Source: Azonexus sp. R2A61
Lineage (GTDB): Bacteria > Pseudomonadota > Gammaproteobacteria > Burkholderiales > Rhodocyclaceae
Assembly: GCF_021401135.1 (NCBI RefSeq)
Contig: NZ_JACBFO010000001.1
Span: 124,001 to 188,000, forward strand
Length of the DNA stretch: 64,000 bases
Reading direction: 5' to 3'
Position numbers and translations under genes: made by a program. The notes below the pieces were generated by a model. It did no database searches and was not told where the DNA came from. It was given only the letters and a program-made list of their open reading frames with translations. Of this stretch, positions 34,828 through 43,465 are shown in pieces. The first letter of the stretch is position 1. Each line of letters begins with the position of its first letter.

Positions 34828-36603
34828 ATGGCCCGCAGCGCAGCACTGACACAACGCCTGGTCGAAATTGCCGCAGCAGCGGCAGCGGCCGGGCACGGAA
34901 AGAAGGGCGCGATCTACGACGCCGCCTGCGCAGAACTCGCCCTGTCCAAAGCCACCCTGATGCGACTCCTGAAAGAGGTAGCCGTGACACCTGAACGAAA
35001 GCGCCGGTCCGATGCCGGTACCACTGCTGTAACCCGCGAAGAGGCCGTGCTGATCAGTGCGGCGCTGATGGCCTCGCTGCGCAAGTCCGCCACCAAGCGG
35101 CTGCAGTCGGTCGAAGACGCTGTCGACATGATGCGGGCAAACAAGGAAATCCGCTGCGAGCGCGTCGATTCGGACACCGGTGAGCTTTTCCAGCTCTCGA
35201 CCAGCACCATCATCCGCGCGCTGCGTACCTACCGCTTGCACCCCGACCAGCTGCTGCGTCCGGCGCCGGCGGTCGAGCTATCCAGCCCGCATCCCAACTG
35301 GGCCTGGCAGATCGACGCCAGCCTGTGCGTGCTCTATTACCTCAAGGCGCGCAACGAGCAGGAAAGCGGCCTGCAGGTGATGGAGTACAACCGCTTCTAC
35401 AAGAACAAGCCGGCCAACCTCAAGCGCATCGAGAACGACCGCGTCTGGTCCTATGAGACCACCGACCACAACAGCGGTGCGATCATGGTGAACTACGTGA
35501 ATGGCGCGGAATCCAGCGTCAACCTGGCCGAGTCGTTCATCCAGGCGATCTGCCAGCGCCCGGCGGACCCGATCCACGGTGTGCCGTATCACCTGATGAT
35601 GGACCCGGGCAGCGCACCGACCAGCGGCACCATCGCCAACCTGATGCGCCGGCTGCAAGTCAAGGTACTGGTGCACGCCTCCGGCAACGCCCGCGCCACC
35701 GGCCAGGTCGAATGCGCCCGCAACATCATCGAGCGCAGCTTCGAGGCCGGCTTGCGGTTCAGCCCGGTGCACGACCTGGAGCAGTTGAACGAGCGCGCAC
35801 AGCAGTGGGCACGCTGGTACAACGCGACCAAGGTTCACAGCCGGCACGGTCGAACCCGCCAGGATCAATGGCTGACCATTACTGCCGAGCAGCTGCGCAT
35901 CGCGCCGTCGCCGGAAATGTGCCGCCTGCTGCTGACGCATGAGCCCGAGCTGCGCACGGTCGACGACTGGCTGCGCGTGAAATTCGGCGGTCAAGATCGC
36001 AAGTGGGATGTCTCCAGCGTGCCGGGCGTCGTCGTCGGCGAAAAGCTCAAGATCACCTACAACCCGTACCGCGACGACACCGTGTATGTGGTCGACCATG
36101 ACGCCGACGGCAATGAGGTGCTGTACGCCGCACCGCTGGTCGAAAAGAACGAGTCCGGCTTCTCCGTCTCGGCCAACGTGATCGGCCAGGATTGGACCAA
36201 GGCGATCGACACCGTGGCCGACGTGAACCGCCGCGAGGTCGAGCGCACCATGTACGGTGTCGAGACCGATGCCGAGGTGGAAGCCGCCAAGAAATCCAAG
36301 TCGCTGCCCTTCGGCGGCCGCATCGACCCGATGTTGCGGATCAGCGAAACCGATCTGCCGACCGTGCTGCCGCGCCGCGGTACCGAGCTCGACATCGCCA
36401 CGCGGGCCACGGCCGCCCCGGAGCGCACCTTGTCCGGCTTCGAAGCCGCGGCCGAGCTGGCGCGGCGCGGCGTGAAGATGGACGCCGACAAGAATCGCCT
36501 GGTCGCGCATTGGTACCCGGACGGCGTGCCGGAATCCGAACTTGACGCCGTGCAGCAGCGCCTCACGGTCCGTGCCGGCCTGCGTGTCGTGGGGGGTGAA
36601 TGA
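34828..36603 (+). CDS. Mu-type transposase A (DDE integrase core)
   Basis: This 591-residue protein integrates the phage and replicates it by transposition. N-terminal helix-turn-helix regions (about 1-130) should bind the phage ends. The integrase core spans about 150-345. The likely catalytic triad is D163 (WQIDAS), D259 (LMMDPGS) and E295 (GQVECARN), a D-D(35)E spacing like the retroviral and IS3 families. A Mu-transposase C-terminal beta-barrel domain follows near 370-440, and the tail should contact protein B. The stop overlaps the B start by four bases. It is intact. Confidence 0.95.
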   Translation: MARSAALTQRLVEIAAAAAAAGHGKKGAIYDAACAELALSKATLMRLLKEVAVTPERKRRSDAGTTAVTREEAVLISAALMASLRKSATKRLQSVEDAVDMMRANKEIRCERVDSDTGELFQLSTSTIIRALRTYRLHPDQLLRPAPAVELSSPHPNWAWQIDASLCVLYYLKARNEQESGLQVMEYNRFYKNKPANLKRIENDRVWSYETTDHNSGAIMVNYVNGAESSVNLAESFIQAICQRPADPIHGVPYHLMMDPGSAPTSGTIANLMRRLQVKVLVHASGNARATGQVECARNIIERSFEAGLRFSPVHDLEQLNERAQQWARWYNATKVHSRHGRTRQDQWLTITAEQLRIAPSPEMCRLLLTHEPELRTVDDWLRVKFGGQDRKWDVSSVPGVVVGEKLKITYNPYRDDTVYVVDHDADGNEVLYAAPLVEKNESGFSVSANVIGQDWTKAIDTVADVNRREVERTMYGVETDAEVEAAKKSKSLPFGGRIDPMLRISETDLPTVLPRRGTELDIATRATAAPERTLSGFEAAAELARRGVKMDADKNRLVAHWYPDGVPESELDAVQQRLTVRAGLRVVGGE

Positions 36604-37787
36604 TGCTCCGCGACCTGCTCCAGTCCGCCCGGATTTCGCAATCCGCCCTCGGCGCCGGCGCCCGGCTCTCCCGCGGTGCCCTGCATCGGCTGCTCGCCGA
36701 AGGCGCGCTGCCCGTCCGCGATGCAGATGCTCCCAAGCGCATCACCGATTTCCTGGTCGAGCGCGGCGTCGACCGCGGTGCCCTGGAAAACCTTTTTACC
36801 CCGCAGCAAAAGGCCCCGGACGTGCAGCAACACGCCGAGGCCTCTCCCGAAGCAAACCCAAGCCATGAATCTGAACAGGAGGAAAACATGTTACTACGGT
36901 ATGAAGCCCTGAACCCGCAGGCAAAGACGCAGTTCAACCTGACACGATCCCCGTTTGTCGATGACGTACGCACCCGCGACGACGTTTTCGGCTGCCCCAA
37001 CACCCGCTACGTGCGCGCCGCCTTGCTCGACGCCGCACTCAATCACGGCTTCGTCGCCATTGTCGGCGAGTCCGGCGCCGGCAAGTCGACGCTCGCTTGC
37101 GAGCTCGAGGAGCGCATCCTCGCCGAAGGTCGCCAGGTCGTCATCGTCCGGCCCTACGTGCTGGCGATGGAAGCCGACGACAACAAGGGGCGGACGCTCA
37201 AGAGCGCGGCGATCGCCGAGGCTTGCATCCGCACTCTGGCGCCTGGCGAAACCATCAAGAGTTCGCCCGACGCCCGCTTCGCGCAGCTCGAAAATCTGCT
37301 CAAGTCCAGCCGTGCGGCCGGCTACAGCCACCTGATCATGATCGAGGAGGCGCACTGCATGCCGAAGGCGACCCTCAAGCACCTGAAGCGCTTCCTCGAG
37401 CTGCGCCAGGGCTTGAGCCGGCTGCTCGGCATCTGCCTGATCGGCCAGCCCGAGCTGCTCAACCTGCTCTCGGACAAGTCGCCCGAGGTGCGCGAAGTGG
37501 TCCAGCGCTGCGAGACGATCGAGCTGATGCCCCTCGACAACGACCTCGAGTCGTACATCAAGCACAAGTTCGAGCGCGTGAATGCCAAGGTCGACGACTG
37601 CCTGGCGCCCGATGCCTACGACGCCCTGCGCGAGCGCCTGATCCGGATTCCGAGGGGCGGCAAGGCATCCGATGCGATAAGCCTCTGCTATCCCCTGGCC
37701 GTCAACAACCTGCTCACCCGTGCCATGAACGCCGCGGCTGGCGCAGGCTGGCCGAAGGTCGACGCGCAAGTCATCCGGGGGTGCTGA
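36600..37787 (+). CDS. AAA+ ATPase B, transposition target-capture protein (MuB-like)
   Basis: This 395-residue ATPase polymerises on DNA, delivers target DNA to the transposase and protects the prophage from self-insertion. An N-terminal HTH-like region (about 5-60, ISQSALGAGARLSRGALHRLL) precedes a Glu-rich linker. The AAA domain has Walker A GESGAGKST at 156-164, Walker B LIMIEE at 245-250 and the sensor-type IGQPEL near 280. The order A-B is universal in transposable phages. Confidence 0.93.
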   Translation: MMLRDLLQSARISQSALGAGARLSRGALHRLLAEGALPVRDADAPKRITDFLVERGVDRGALENLFTPQQKAPDVQQHAEASPEANPSHESEQEENMLLRYEALNPQAKTQFNLTRSPFVDDVRTRDDVFGCPNTRYVRAALLDAALNHGFVAIVGESGAGKSTLACELEERILAEGRQVVIVRPYVLAMEADDNKGRTLKSAAIAEACIRTLAPGETIKSSPDARFAQLENLLKSSRAAGYSHLIMIEEAHCMPKATLKHLKRFLELRQGLSRLLGICLIGQPELLNLLSDKSPEVREVVQRCETIELMPLDNDLESYIKHKFERVNAKVDDCLAPDAYDALRERLIRIPRGGKASDAISLCYPLAVNNLLTRAMNAAAGAGWPKVDAQVIRGC

Positions 37788-37789
37788 TC

Positions 37790-38020
37790 ATGACAAAAAC
37801 CAAGACCACCCTGCTGCGCCAAGGCGCTTTTCTCCGCCGCCGCAACCCGACGTTGATTCTGGTTAGGAAGCGCCGCGACCGTTGCTTTCTACAGGGCATC
37901 ATCGAGGTAAATCAGACCGGCACATCGGCCAATCGCAGCGCCTCGCTTTTGATATCCCGCCTGCGCCGTGCCGGCGCCTATCGTCCGCAAGGTGGGCAAC
38001 GTGTGCGAGGTGAGCCGTGA
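37790..38020 (+). CDS. Small basic phage protein
   Basis: This 76-residue, Arg/Lys-rich protein begins MTKTKTTLLRQGAFLRRRN and has no recognised domain. A GGGGGTG tract precedes ATG 37790, two bases after the B stop. It overlaps the next gene by four bases. The high positive charge suggests nucleic acid contact. Nothing further can be assigned. Confidence 0.6.
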   Translation: MTKTKTTLLRQGAFLRRRNPTLILVRKRRDRCFLQGIIEVNQTGTSANRSASLLISRLRRAGAYRPQGGQRVRGEP

Positions 38021-38337
38021 TCGCCGCCCGCCCTGACAAATCCACCCGTGAGCTGGCAATCAGCCAGGCCATCCGCACGATCACCGGCCTGCTCAAGGCC
38101 GTGATCTACCTGCTCCAGCACGGCGTCTATGTGATCGGCTTCCGCGGCTGGCGCAACGACGCCGGCGTCGACCGCATCGTCGTCCAGGTCGCCGCCAGTC
38201 CCTACCTGACGACGCTTTTCCGCGACGCGCTCTGGCTGCGTCAGCACCACGACGGCGTGCTGACGATACACACCTGGTTCGTCGAGCGCTGGGGAGTGCG
38301 AATCGAATGGGAGGACGTATGCGCCAACACGCACTGA
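38017..38337 (+). CDS. Hypothetical early phage protein
   Basis: This 106-residue protein has a hydrophobic centre (TITGLLKAVIYLLQHGVYVIGF, about 21-42) and a C-terminus rich in Trp and aromatic residues. It starts by ATGA overlap with the basic protein before it and ends 19 bp inside the next gene. It is translated within the early operon, judging by the tight packing. No family is recognised. Confidence 0.6.
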   Translation: MIAARPDKSTRELAISQAIRTITGLLKAVIYLLQHGVYVIGFRGWRNDAGVDRIVVQVAASPYLTTLFRDALWLRQHHDGVLTIHTWFVERWGVRIEWEDVCANTH

Positions 38338-39089
38338 CACCCGCCGAACGGGGCCTGAAGCCGGCGTCGCAGTTGGCGGCTGACAAGCCGCACGGCAACC
38401 GCATGCGCTACATCGCCGGCTGTCGCTGCGACCTGTGTCGGAAGGCCAATGCCGACTATGAGCGCGGCCGGATCGAGGCACGCAAGAACGGCGACTGGAA
38501 CGGCATCGTGCCGGCCAGCCGCGCGCGCCGCCATCTCAACCGGCTGTCGCGCCTCGGTGTCGGCCGGCGGGCGGTGGCCGACGCCACCGATATCGCCGAG
38601 ACCATCCTGGTCGAGATCCGCAGCGGCAAGCGCCGCAACATCCTGGCTCGTACCGAACGGCTGATCATGGCCGTAACGGCGGAAGCGGCGGCAGACCATG
38701 CACTGATTCCCGCTGCCGACACCTGGACGCTGCTCAACGAGTTGATCGCGGCCGGCTTCACACGTGGGCATCTGGCGTTGGCCCTCGGCGCCAAGACCCC
38801 GGCGCTGCAGATCAGCAAGGATCAGGTCACCGTACGGCGTGCAGCCGACGTCGAACGCCTGCATCGCCGCTTGATGGCATCCGACGAAGTCCTGATCGAC
38901 GCTACCCGAGCGCGGGGACTGATCCGCGAACTGCGTTTGGAATGGACGCCGGCGGCGCGGATCGTCGAAGCGCTGGGGCCGGAGGTCGCGCTCGAGGACG
39001 GCGAGGTACGGCTGCAGCAGCGTATCCCGCGCCGGCTGGAAAAGTCGGTCATCGAGCTGCACGCGAAGACGATGGGAGACGACGCATGA
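38319..39089 (+). CDS. Phage DNA-binding-like protein with CxCxxC motif
   Basis: This 256-residue early protein has YIAGCRCDLCRKANADYERGR at about 29-49, a cysteine motif shared by many small phage and plasmid proteins and thought to bind metal or DNA. A repeated helix-turn-helix-like pattern follows, first HLNRLSRLGVGRRAVADAT near 68 and then LIAAGFTRGHLALALG near 143. I chose ATG 38319, which has GGGAGG just upstream; ATG 38307 is in frame but overlaps that site. A regulatory role is plausible, unproven. Confidence 0.68.
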   Translation: MRQHALTPAERGLKPASQLAADKPHGNRMRYIAGCRCDLCRKANADYERGRIEARKNGDWNGIVPASRARRHLNRLSRLGVGRRAVADATDIAETILVEIRSGKRRNILARTERLIMAVTAEAAADHALIPAADTWTLLNELIAAGFTRGHLALALGAKTPALQISKDQVTVRRAADVERLHRRLMASDEVLIDATRARGLIRELRLEWTPAARIVEALGPEVALEDGEVRLQQRIPRRLEKSVIELHAKTMGDDA

Positions 39090-39412
39090 GTCTGCTCTCT
39101 CAACTTCAGGCCGCCGCCGACAACCGGGCGCGCGACGAGCAACACCATGAGCGCCGCCGCTACGGTCTGGCCGGGAAACCGGAACCCGAAGCACCACAGC
39201 CTCGCTCATCGCACACAGGCCTGCTCGATGCACTGCGCAAGCGCCTGCCGGTTGGTGAGGATGCCGCACTCAGCAAAGCGGAGATACGCGAACTGCTCGG
39301 CGATATCGACTACGCCAACACCAGCCTTTCGGGGTCGCTGACCCGGCTGGTCAAGGCAAAAGAAGCCAAACGCGTCGGCACGCCCGGCAACTACCGTTAC
39401 TACCGAATCTAG
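39086..39412 (+). CDS. Hypothetical early phage protein with C-terminal winged-helix-like region
   Basis: This 108-residue protein starts MSLLSQLQAAADNRARDEQ by ATGA overlap with the previous gene. A polar N-terminal half is followed by SKAEIRELLGDIDYANTSLSGSLTRLVKAKEAKRV (about 66-100), which looks like a helix-turn-helix with a wing ending in NYRYYRI. It may be a small DNA-binding protein. It precedes gam by eight bases. Confidence 0.6.
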   Translation: MSLLSQLQAAADNRARDEQHHERRRYGLAGKPEPEAPQPRSSHTGLLDALRKRLPVGEDAALSKAEIRELLGDIDYANTSLSGSLTRLVKAKEAKRVGTPGNYRYYRI

Positions 39413-39420
39413 GAGCCAAC

Positions 39421-39951
39421 ATGGCCAAAAAAACCCGACTCAAAACTCCGGCTGTTGCGGTCAACGTGCCGCAATCCCGGGAATCCGCAGCCGAAGCCAT
39501 TGCACAGATCGGCCGCATCAACCGCGACCTGGCCCGCCTCGAGGCAGACATGAACGACGAACTGGCGGCCGTCAAGGAACGCCATGAAACTGCCGCCGAT
39601 CCGCTGCGTCTGCAACTGCAGGCGTTGACCACGGGCGTCCATACCTGGGCGGAGGCCAACCGCGAATCGCTGACGCAGGGCGGCAAGGTCAAGACCGCGC
39701 AGCTGACGACCGGTGAACTGGTCTGGCGCCTGCGTCCGCGCAGCGTGCGCATCACCGGCTCAGACGCTGTGCTTGATGCGCTGCGCCGTCTCGGCCTGAA
39801 GCGCTTCATCCGGACGAAGGACGAGGTCAACAAGGAAGCCATCCTGAACGAACCCGAAGCGGTAGCCACCGTGCCCGGCATCTCGATCAGCCAGGGTGAG
39901 GACTTCGTGGTGCAGCCGTTCGAGGCCGAGCTCGCGGAGGTGGCGAAATGA
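39421..39951 (+). CDS. gam: Host-nuclease inhibitor protein Gam
   Basis: This 176-residue Mu Gam homologue binds double-strand DNA ends and shields them from RecBCD-type nucleases; it is related to Ku. The N-terminal helices (SAAEAIAQIGRINRDLARLEADMNDELAAV near 22-52) and the central LTTGELVWRLRPRSVRIT near 94-111 fit the family, with FIRTKDEVNKEAIL near 128. ATG 39421 has AGGAGCC upstream. It lies in the early operon as in Mu. Confidence 0.93.
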   Translation: MAKKTRLKTPAVAVNVPQSRESAAEAIAQIGRINRDLARLEADMNDELAAVKERHETAADPLRLQLQALTTGVHTWAEANRESLTQGGKVKTAQLTTGELVWRLRPRSVRITGSDAVLDALRRLGLKRFIRTKDEVNKEAILNEPEAVATVPGISISQGEDFVVQPFEAELAEVAK

Positions 39952-40190
39952 AGCGCTGGATGAAGGTTGAAGCGCTGCCGCTGCTCGCGGTGCTTGCAGT
40001 GCATGCCTGGGCTTTTTCGGTGGGCCATCTGCCGATCTGGCAGATCGTCATCGCCAGCGTGGTCTTTCTGCTGATCCCGGCTGCCGCCGGTGTGTTTTAC
40101 GGCTATGCGGTCGCCGCCCCGAAACCCGCTGTCGATGAAAAGACCGGGGCGCGCTGGGAAGTGGTCGACACGACGAAGGGAGGTTCGTGA
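39948..40190 (+). CDS. Small membrane protein of the early operon
   Basis: This 80-residue protein has two hydrophobic segments (about 8-25 and 30-55) joined by a short loop and a charged C-terminus. It starts by ATGA overlap with gam and its stop overlaps the next start. No homologue is recognised. The two-helix topology would suit a holin or antiholin, but its early position argues against that. Confidence 0.6.
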   Translation: MKRWMKVEALPLLAVLAVHAWAFSVGHLPIWQIVIASVVFLLIPAAAGVFYGYAVAAPKPAVDEKTGARWEVVDTTKGGS

Positions 40191-40885
40191 TGACGTCGGA
40201 CCGCGACAACATCCTGGAGAAGATCCGCAAGTGCATGGCGCTGGCCAAGTCGGCGACCGGCAACGAAGCCGAGACTGCGTTGCGCCAGGCGACAAAGTTG
40301 ATGGAGGCCTACCAGGTCAGCCATGCCGAGATGCTCGCGATCGGCGTCAAGGAAGCCCAGGTCAAGTCCGGTGCGATTTCGCGGCCGGCGAACTGGGAAA
40401 GTGCCTTGGCTGGCCGGATTGCCGACGTGTTCGGCTGCCATCTGATCTTTCGCGAGAAATGGGATCACGGCCTGTGGTCGTTCATTGGCTTGCCGCCGGC
40501 GAACGAGGTCGCGGCGTATTCGTTCGAGGTGTTGTTCCGCCAAGCCAAGAAGGCTCGCCAGGAATTCATGGCCGAGAACCTCAAGCGCTTCAAGAAGGCG
40601 AACAAGGTGCGCCGCGCCGACCTGTTCTGCGAGGGCTGGGTCCGCACGGCGCTGCGCACCGTCGTACCGCTGACGCAGCCGGACGGCTTCGAGGAGGCGA
40701 TTAAAGCCTACGTCGATACCAAGTTCCAGAACCTCGGGAAGCTCGAATCCGTGGATCGGAACAAGGGGCGGCAGCTCGGCCACAAGGATGAGATGGCACT
40801 TGCCCAGGGCGCGGCCGCTGGTCGCAATGCGCAGTTGAACAAGGGTGTCGGCGCCGGTGCTGCCCCTCTCATGCTGGAGCGTTGA
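40190..40885 (+). CDS. DUF2786 domain-containing protein
   Basis: This 231-residue protein has the DUF2786 domain at its N-terminus: ILEKIRKCMALAKSATGNEAETALRQATKLMEAY, about 7-40. Its C-terminal half is helical with a GRQLG motif near 195. DUF2786 proteins are frequent in Mu-like and other phages and their function is unknown. ATG 40190 was chosen; GTG 40187 is in frame and equally placed behind AAGGGAGG. It stands in the early operon between gam and rdgC. Confidence 0.8.
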   Translation: MTSDRDNILEKIRKCMALAKSATGNEAETALRQATKLMEAYQVSHAEMLAIGVKEAQVKSGAISRPANWESALAGRIADVFGCHLIFREKWDHGLWSFIGLPPANEVAAYSFEVLFRQAKKARQEFMAENLKRFKKANKVRRADLFCEGWVRTALRTVVPLTQPDGFEEAIKAYVDTKFQNLGKLESVDRNKGRQLGHKDEMALAQGAAAGRNAQLNKGVGAGAAPLMLER

Positions 40886-40887
40886 TC

Positions 40888-41829
40888 ATGTGGTTCAAGA
40901 ACATGCAAATCTACCGCCTCGTCTCGCCTTGGGCGATGACGCTTGAAAAGCTGGTCGAGCAGCTGCAGCGCATCCCGTTCCAGCCGGTAACCGGGACCAC
41001 CGCGATTTCGTGTGGCTGGATCGCACCGCGCGCCGATGGTGACCTTGTGTATGCGCAAAACGGCCACTGGCTGTTGCGGATGCAGACCGAGAAGCGGCTG
41101 CTGCCGACTGAGGTCGTCCTGGCCGATGTTGCTGCGCGCGCCGAGAAGCAAGCGGAGCTGCAGGGTTACCCGCTGGGCAGGAAGGCGTTGGCCGAGCTAC
41201 GGGAACAGGTGACCAACGATCTGCTACCGACGGCTTTCACGACCCGCCGGTCAACGTATGCCTGGATCGATCCGAAAAACGGATGGTGCGTGATTGACGC
41301 TGGGCTGCCGGCCAAGGCCGACACGGTGGTCGAGCTACTGCGTCGCAGTCTTGACCTGTTCCCGCTCGCACCGCTGCACACGCAGCTGTCGCCGCAATCG
41401 GCAATGGCCGACTGGCTGGCCGGCCGAGATGCACCAACCGGTTTTACGGTCGACCGCGACTGCGAGCTGAAATCGGTCGCCGAGGAAAAGGCCGCGGTAG
41501 CGTTCAAGCGGCATCCGCTCGGCGACGAGGTCGGCGACGAGATCAAGTTGCACCTCGCTGCCGGCAAGCTGCCGACGCATCTGGCGCTGACCTGGGACGA
41601 GCGCATCTCCTTCGTCCTTACCGAGAAGATGGTGATCAAGCGACTGTCCTTCCTCGACCTGCTGAAGGAAGAAGCCAGCCAGAACGCGGAGACGGCCGAC
41701 GACCAGTTCGCGGCCGACTTCGCGATCATGACAGGCGAGCTGAGCCGCTTCATTCCGTGTTTGATCGATGCGCTGGGCGGTGAGCAGGTCGTTTCCGCTC
41801 CGGCGCCAGCTCCCCGGGGGGCTGAGTGA
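40888..41829 (+). CDS. rdgC: Recombination-associated protein RdgC
   Basis: This 313-residue homologue of RdgC, a ring-shaped DNA-binding protein that limits RecA filament action, begins MWFKNMQIYRLVSPWAMT. LEKLVEQLQRIPFQPV lies near 20 and the family pattern AEKQAELQGYPLGRKALAELREQV near 85-108. A PKNGWCVIDAG segment near 133 and a C-terminal LSFLDLL region near 255 complete it. ATG 40888 was chosen; TTG 40882 is in frame. The length fits E. coli RdgC (303 aa). Finding it inside the early operon of a phage suggests it shapes recombination during lytic transposition. Confidence 0.92.
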   Translation: MWFKNMQIYRLVSPWAMTLEKLVEQLQRIPFQPVTGTTAISCGWIAPRADGDLVYAQNGHWLLRMQTEKRLLPTEVVLADVAARAEKQAELQGYPLGRKALAELREQVTNDLLPTAFTTRRSTYAWIDPKNGWCVIDAGLPAKADTVVELLRRSLDLFPLAPLHTQLSPQSAMADWLAGRDAPTGFTVDRDCELKSVAEEKAAVAFKRHPLGDEVGDEIKLHLAAGKLPTHLALTWDERISFVLTEKMVIKRLSFLDLLKEEASQNAETADDQFAADFAIMTGELSRFIPCLIDALGGEQVVSAPAPAPRGAE

Positions 41830-42083
41830 TGGCGACGTGTATCAAGGTCAACAGCAGCGGCGCCTGGGCGAATTTGATCCCGATGGTTCACCCCAGCCGT
41901 TTGAAATCAGCCCTGGCCGCATGCGAAGCGCTGGCGCTTGCGACAAAGGGCGATATCTCATTCAAGGTGATCAAGGATGGCGAGACGACCGCTGTCTTTC
42001 ACAAATACCCGCGTAAAGGCGCACCGAACAACCGCTGGTACAACCCGGCCGCGCAAGTCGATGAGGGCGCAGACCATGCGTAA
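41829..42083 (+). CDS. Hypothetical early phage protein
   Basis: This 84-residue protein starts MATCIKVNSSGAWANLIPM at ATG 41829, whose upstream GGGGGG tract overlaps the end of rdgC. It looks alpha/beta, with a conserved-looking end GAPNNRWYNPA. The next gene starts within its last codons. No family is recognised. Confidence 0.6.
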   Translation: MATCIKVNSSGAWANLIPMVHPSRLKSALAACEALALATKGDISFKVIKDGETTAVFHKYPRKGAPNNRWYNPAAQVDEGADHA

Positions 42084-42576
42084 GGAAATCATCTTTCACT
42101 CTGCTAAAAACCCGCGTCTGCAGGGCGAGCTGGAGCCGGTGCGTGGGTATGTGACCGCGTTTGGTCTTGTGATCCATCGGTCACTGACAACGTTCCGTGA
42201 GGTGCGCGGCTACTGGGATGTCTCCGACATCACCACTGGCGCACAGGTGGCGATGGGGGAATACCCCGGCATCGAGGGCGCGGTGGCTGCCCTGGTGAAT
42301 GCCGCGCAACGCTTTGCCAGTTACCCCAGCGGGTTTTCCGGGGCGCTGGCCGAAGGTCGTCGCCGCGCCGCCGTCGTCGACGCCATCGCGCTCAGTGCCT
42401 TCCCCGGTGGCGAGATGCTCATCATCGACGAGCGTGCGATCGCCGAGCTGTATGCCGGGCTGAACGCCACCGCGATCAAGATGCGCGACGGTACCGAGTA
42501 CCTGGTGCATGAAGCGGCCGAGGTGATCCGCTACCGCATCCATGAGCGCACCGGCATCAGCGTGCCGATCGTCTGA
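42076..42576 (+). CDS. Hypothetical early phage protein
   Basis: This 166-residue protein starts MRKEIIFHSAKNPRLQGEL at ATG 42076 with GAGGGCG upstream; in-frame ATG 42061 would add five residues. Its sequence alternates beta strands (VRGYVTAFGLVIHRS near 20) and helices and shows no recognised motif. It overlaps the previous gene by eight bases and precedes gemA by ten, so it belongs to the same transcript. Confidence 0.6.
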   Translation: MRKEIIFHSAKNPRLQGELEPVRGYVTAFGLVIHRSLTTFREVRGYWDVSDITTGAQVAMGEYPGIEGAVAALVNAAQRFASYPSGFSGALAEGRRRAAVVDAIALSAFPGGEMLIIDERAIAELYAGLNATAIKMRDGTEYLVHEAAEVIRYRIHERTGISVPIV

Positions 42577-42586
42577 GGGAGCAAGC

Positions 42587-43027
42587 ATGGAAGCACTGAA
42601 CCGCCTGCTCACACAGATCCGCGCACGCCGGCACAAGGCCAAGGCCACGCTGTCGGAGGAAGCCTATCGGCAGATCCTGCAGCGCACCGCCGGCGTGGCC
42701 AGCTCGACCGAGATCCGCGCGCTTGGCAAGGCCAAGGCCGTGCTCGCCGAGTTCGACAGGCTGCATATCGCGGCGCCTGCCGGAAAACGCCGCCAGCTCA
42801 CGGCAATACAGAAGAAGATGTGGTCGTGCTGGCAGCAGCTGGCCGACGCCGGCATGATCGTCGACCGCAGCATGCGCGGGCTGCGCGCCTGGATTAAAAC
42901 GAGCTACGGCGCCGACGACCTGCAGTTTCTGACCTGGCCGCAGGAAGCCAACGCGATCGAGCGCATGAAGCGCTGGCTGGCGCGCGGCGACGACGACGGC
43001 GACAAGATCGGTGGGCACGATGGCTGA
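42587..43027 (+). CDS. GemA-type regulatory protein (DUF1018)
   Basis: This 146-residue protein is related to Mu GemA, which changes host gene expression and DNA supercoiling. It starts MEALNRLLTQIRARRHKAK; DUF1018 features include a YRQILQRTAG motif near 25, LTAIQKKMWSCWQQLAD near 70-86 and a C-terminal helix-turn-helix-like LRAWIKTSYGADDLQFLTWPQ. A GAGGGAG site precedes ATG 42587. As in Mu it comes directly before mor, overlapping it by eight bases. Confidence 0.87.
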   Translation: MEALNRLLTQIRARRHKAKATLSEEAYRQILQRTAGVASSTEIRALGKAKAVLAEFDRLHIAAPAGKRRQLTAIQKKMWSCWQQLADAGMIVDRSMRGLRAWIKTSYGADDLQFLTWPQEANAIERMKRWLARGDDDGDKIGGHDG

Positions 43028-43424
43028 TTTGTTCGATGCCGAGGTGATGCAGCACCTGCAGGCGCTGCTGCCCGACAAGATGCATCCGACGCTGGTCGAA
43101 ATGGCCGAGCAGATGTATCTGCACCTGGTCGAGGACGCCGACGCCGTCGCTGCGCTGGGGCATGCGCGCCTTGCAAGGATCGTCCTCGGCCAGATCGAGC
43201 GCGTATCGATGCAGTGCGGCGGCGGCGGGTTCTACTTGCCGAAAGGTGTCTGGTATCGCAACGGCGCACGCGACCAGGAGATTTACGCCAGATTCAACGG
43301 CCGCAACATGCATCAGCTCGCCCGCGAATACAACCTGACCGACATGCGCATTGCGCAGATCCTGGACGAGCAACGCACGGCCGATATACAGCGTCGTCAG
43401 GGCAAGATCGATTTCGGCGAATAA
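43020..43424 (+). CDS. mor: Mor-type transcription activator
   Basis: This 134-residue activator resembles Mu Mor (and C). The N-terminal dimerisation helices run to about residue 60. The YLPKGVWYRNGARDQEIYARFNGRNMHQLAREYNLTDMRIAQIL region (about 75-118) contains the conserved beta strand and the helix-turn-helix. In Mu, Mor turns on the middle promoter, which makes C, and C turns on the late promoters. No second family member is seen here, so this protein may drive the late operons directly. It is the last early gene; three matching boxes are found at late-operon starts. Confidence 0.92.
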   Translation: MADLFDAEVMQHLQALLPDKMHPTLVEMAEQMYLHLVEDADAVAALGHARLARIVLGQIERVSMQCGGGGFYLPKGVWYRNGARDQEIYARFNGRNMHQLAREYNLTDMRIAQILDEQRTADIQRRQGKIDFGE

Positions 43425-43465
43425 GCCGCCCGACGGCACCGGGACGGCCGAGTTATCGACGGCGA

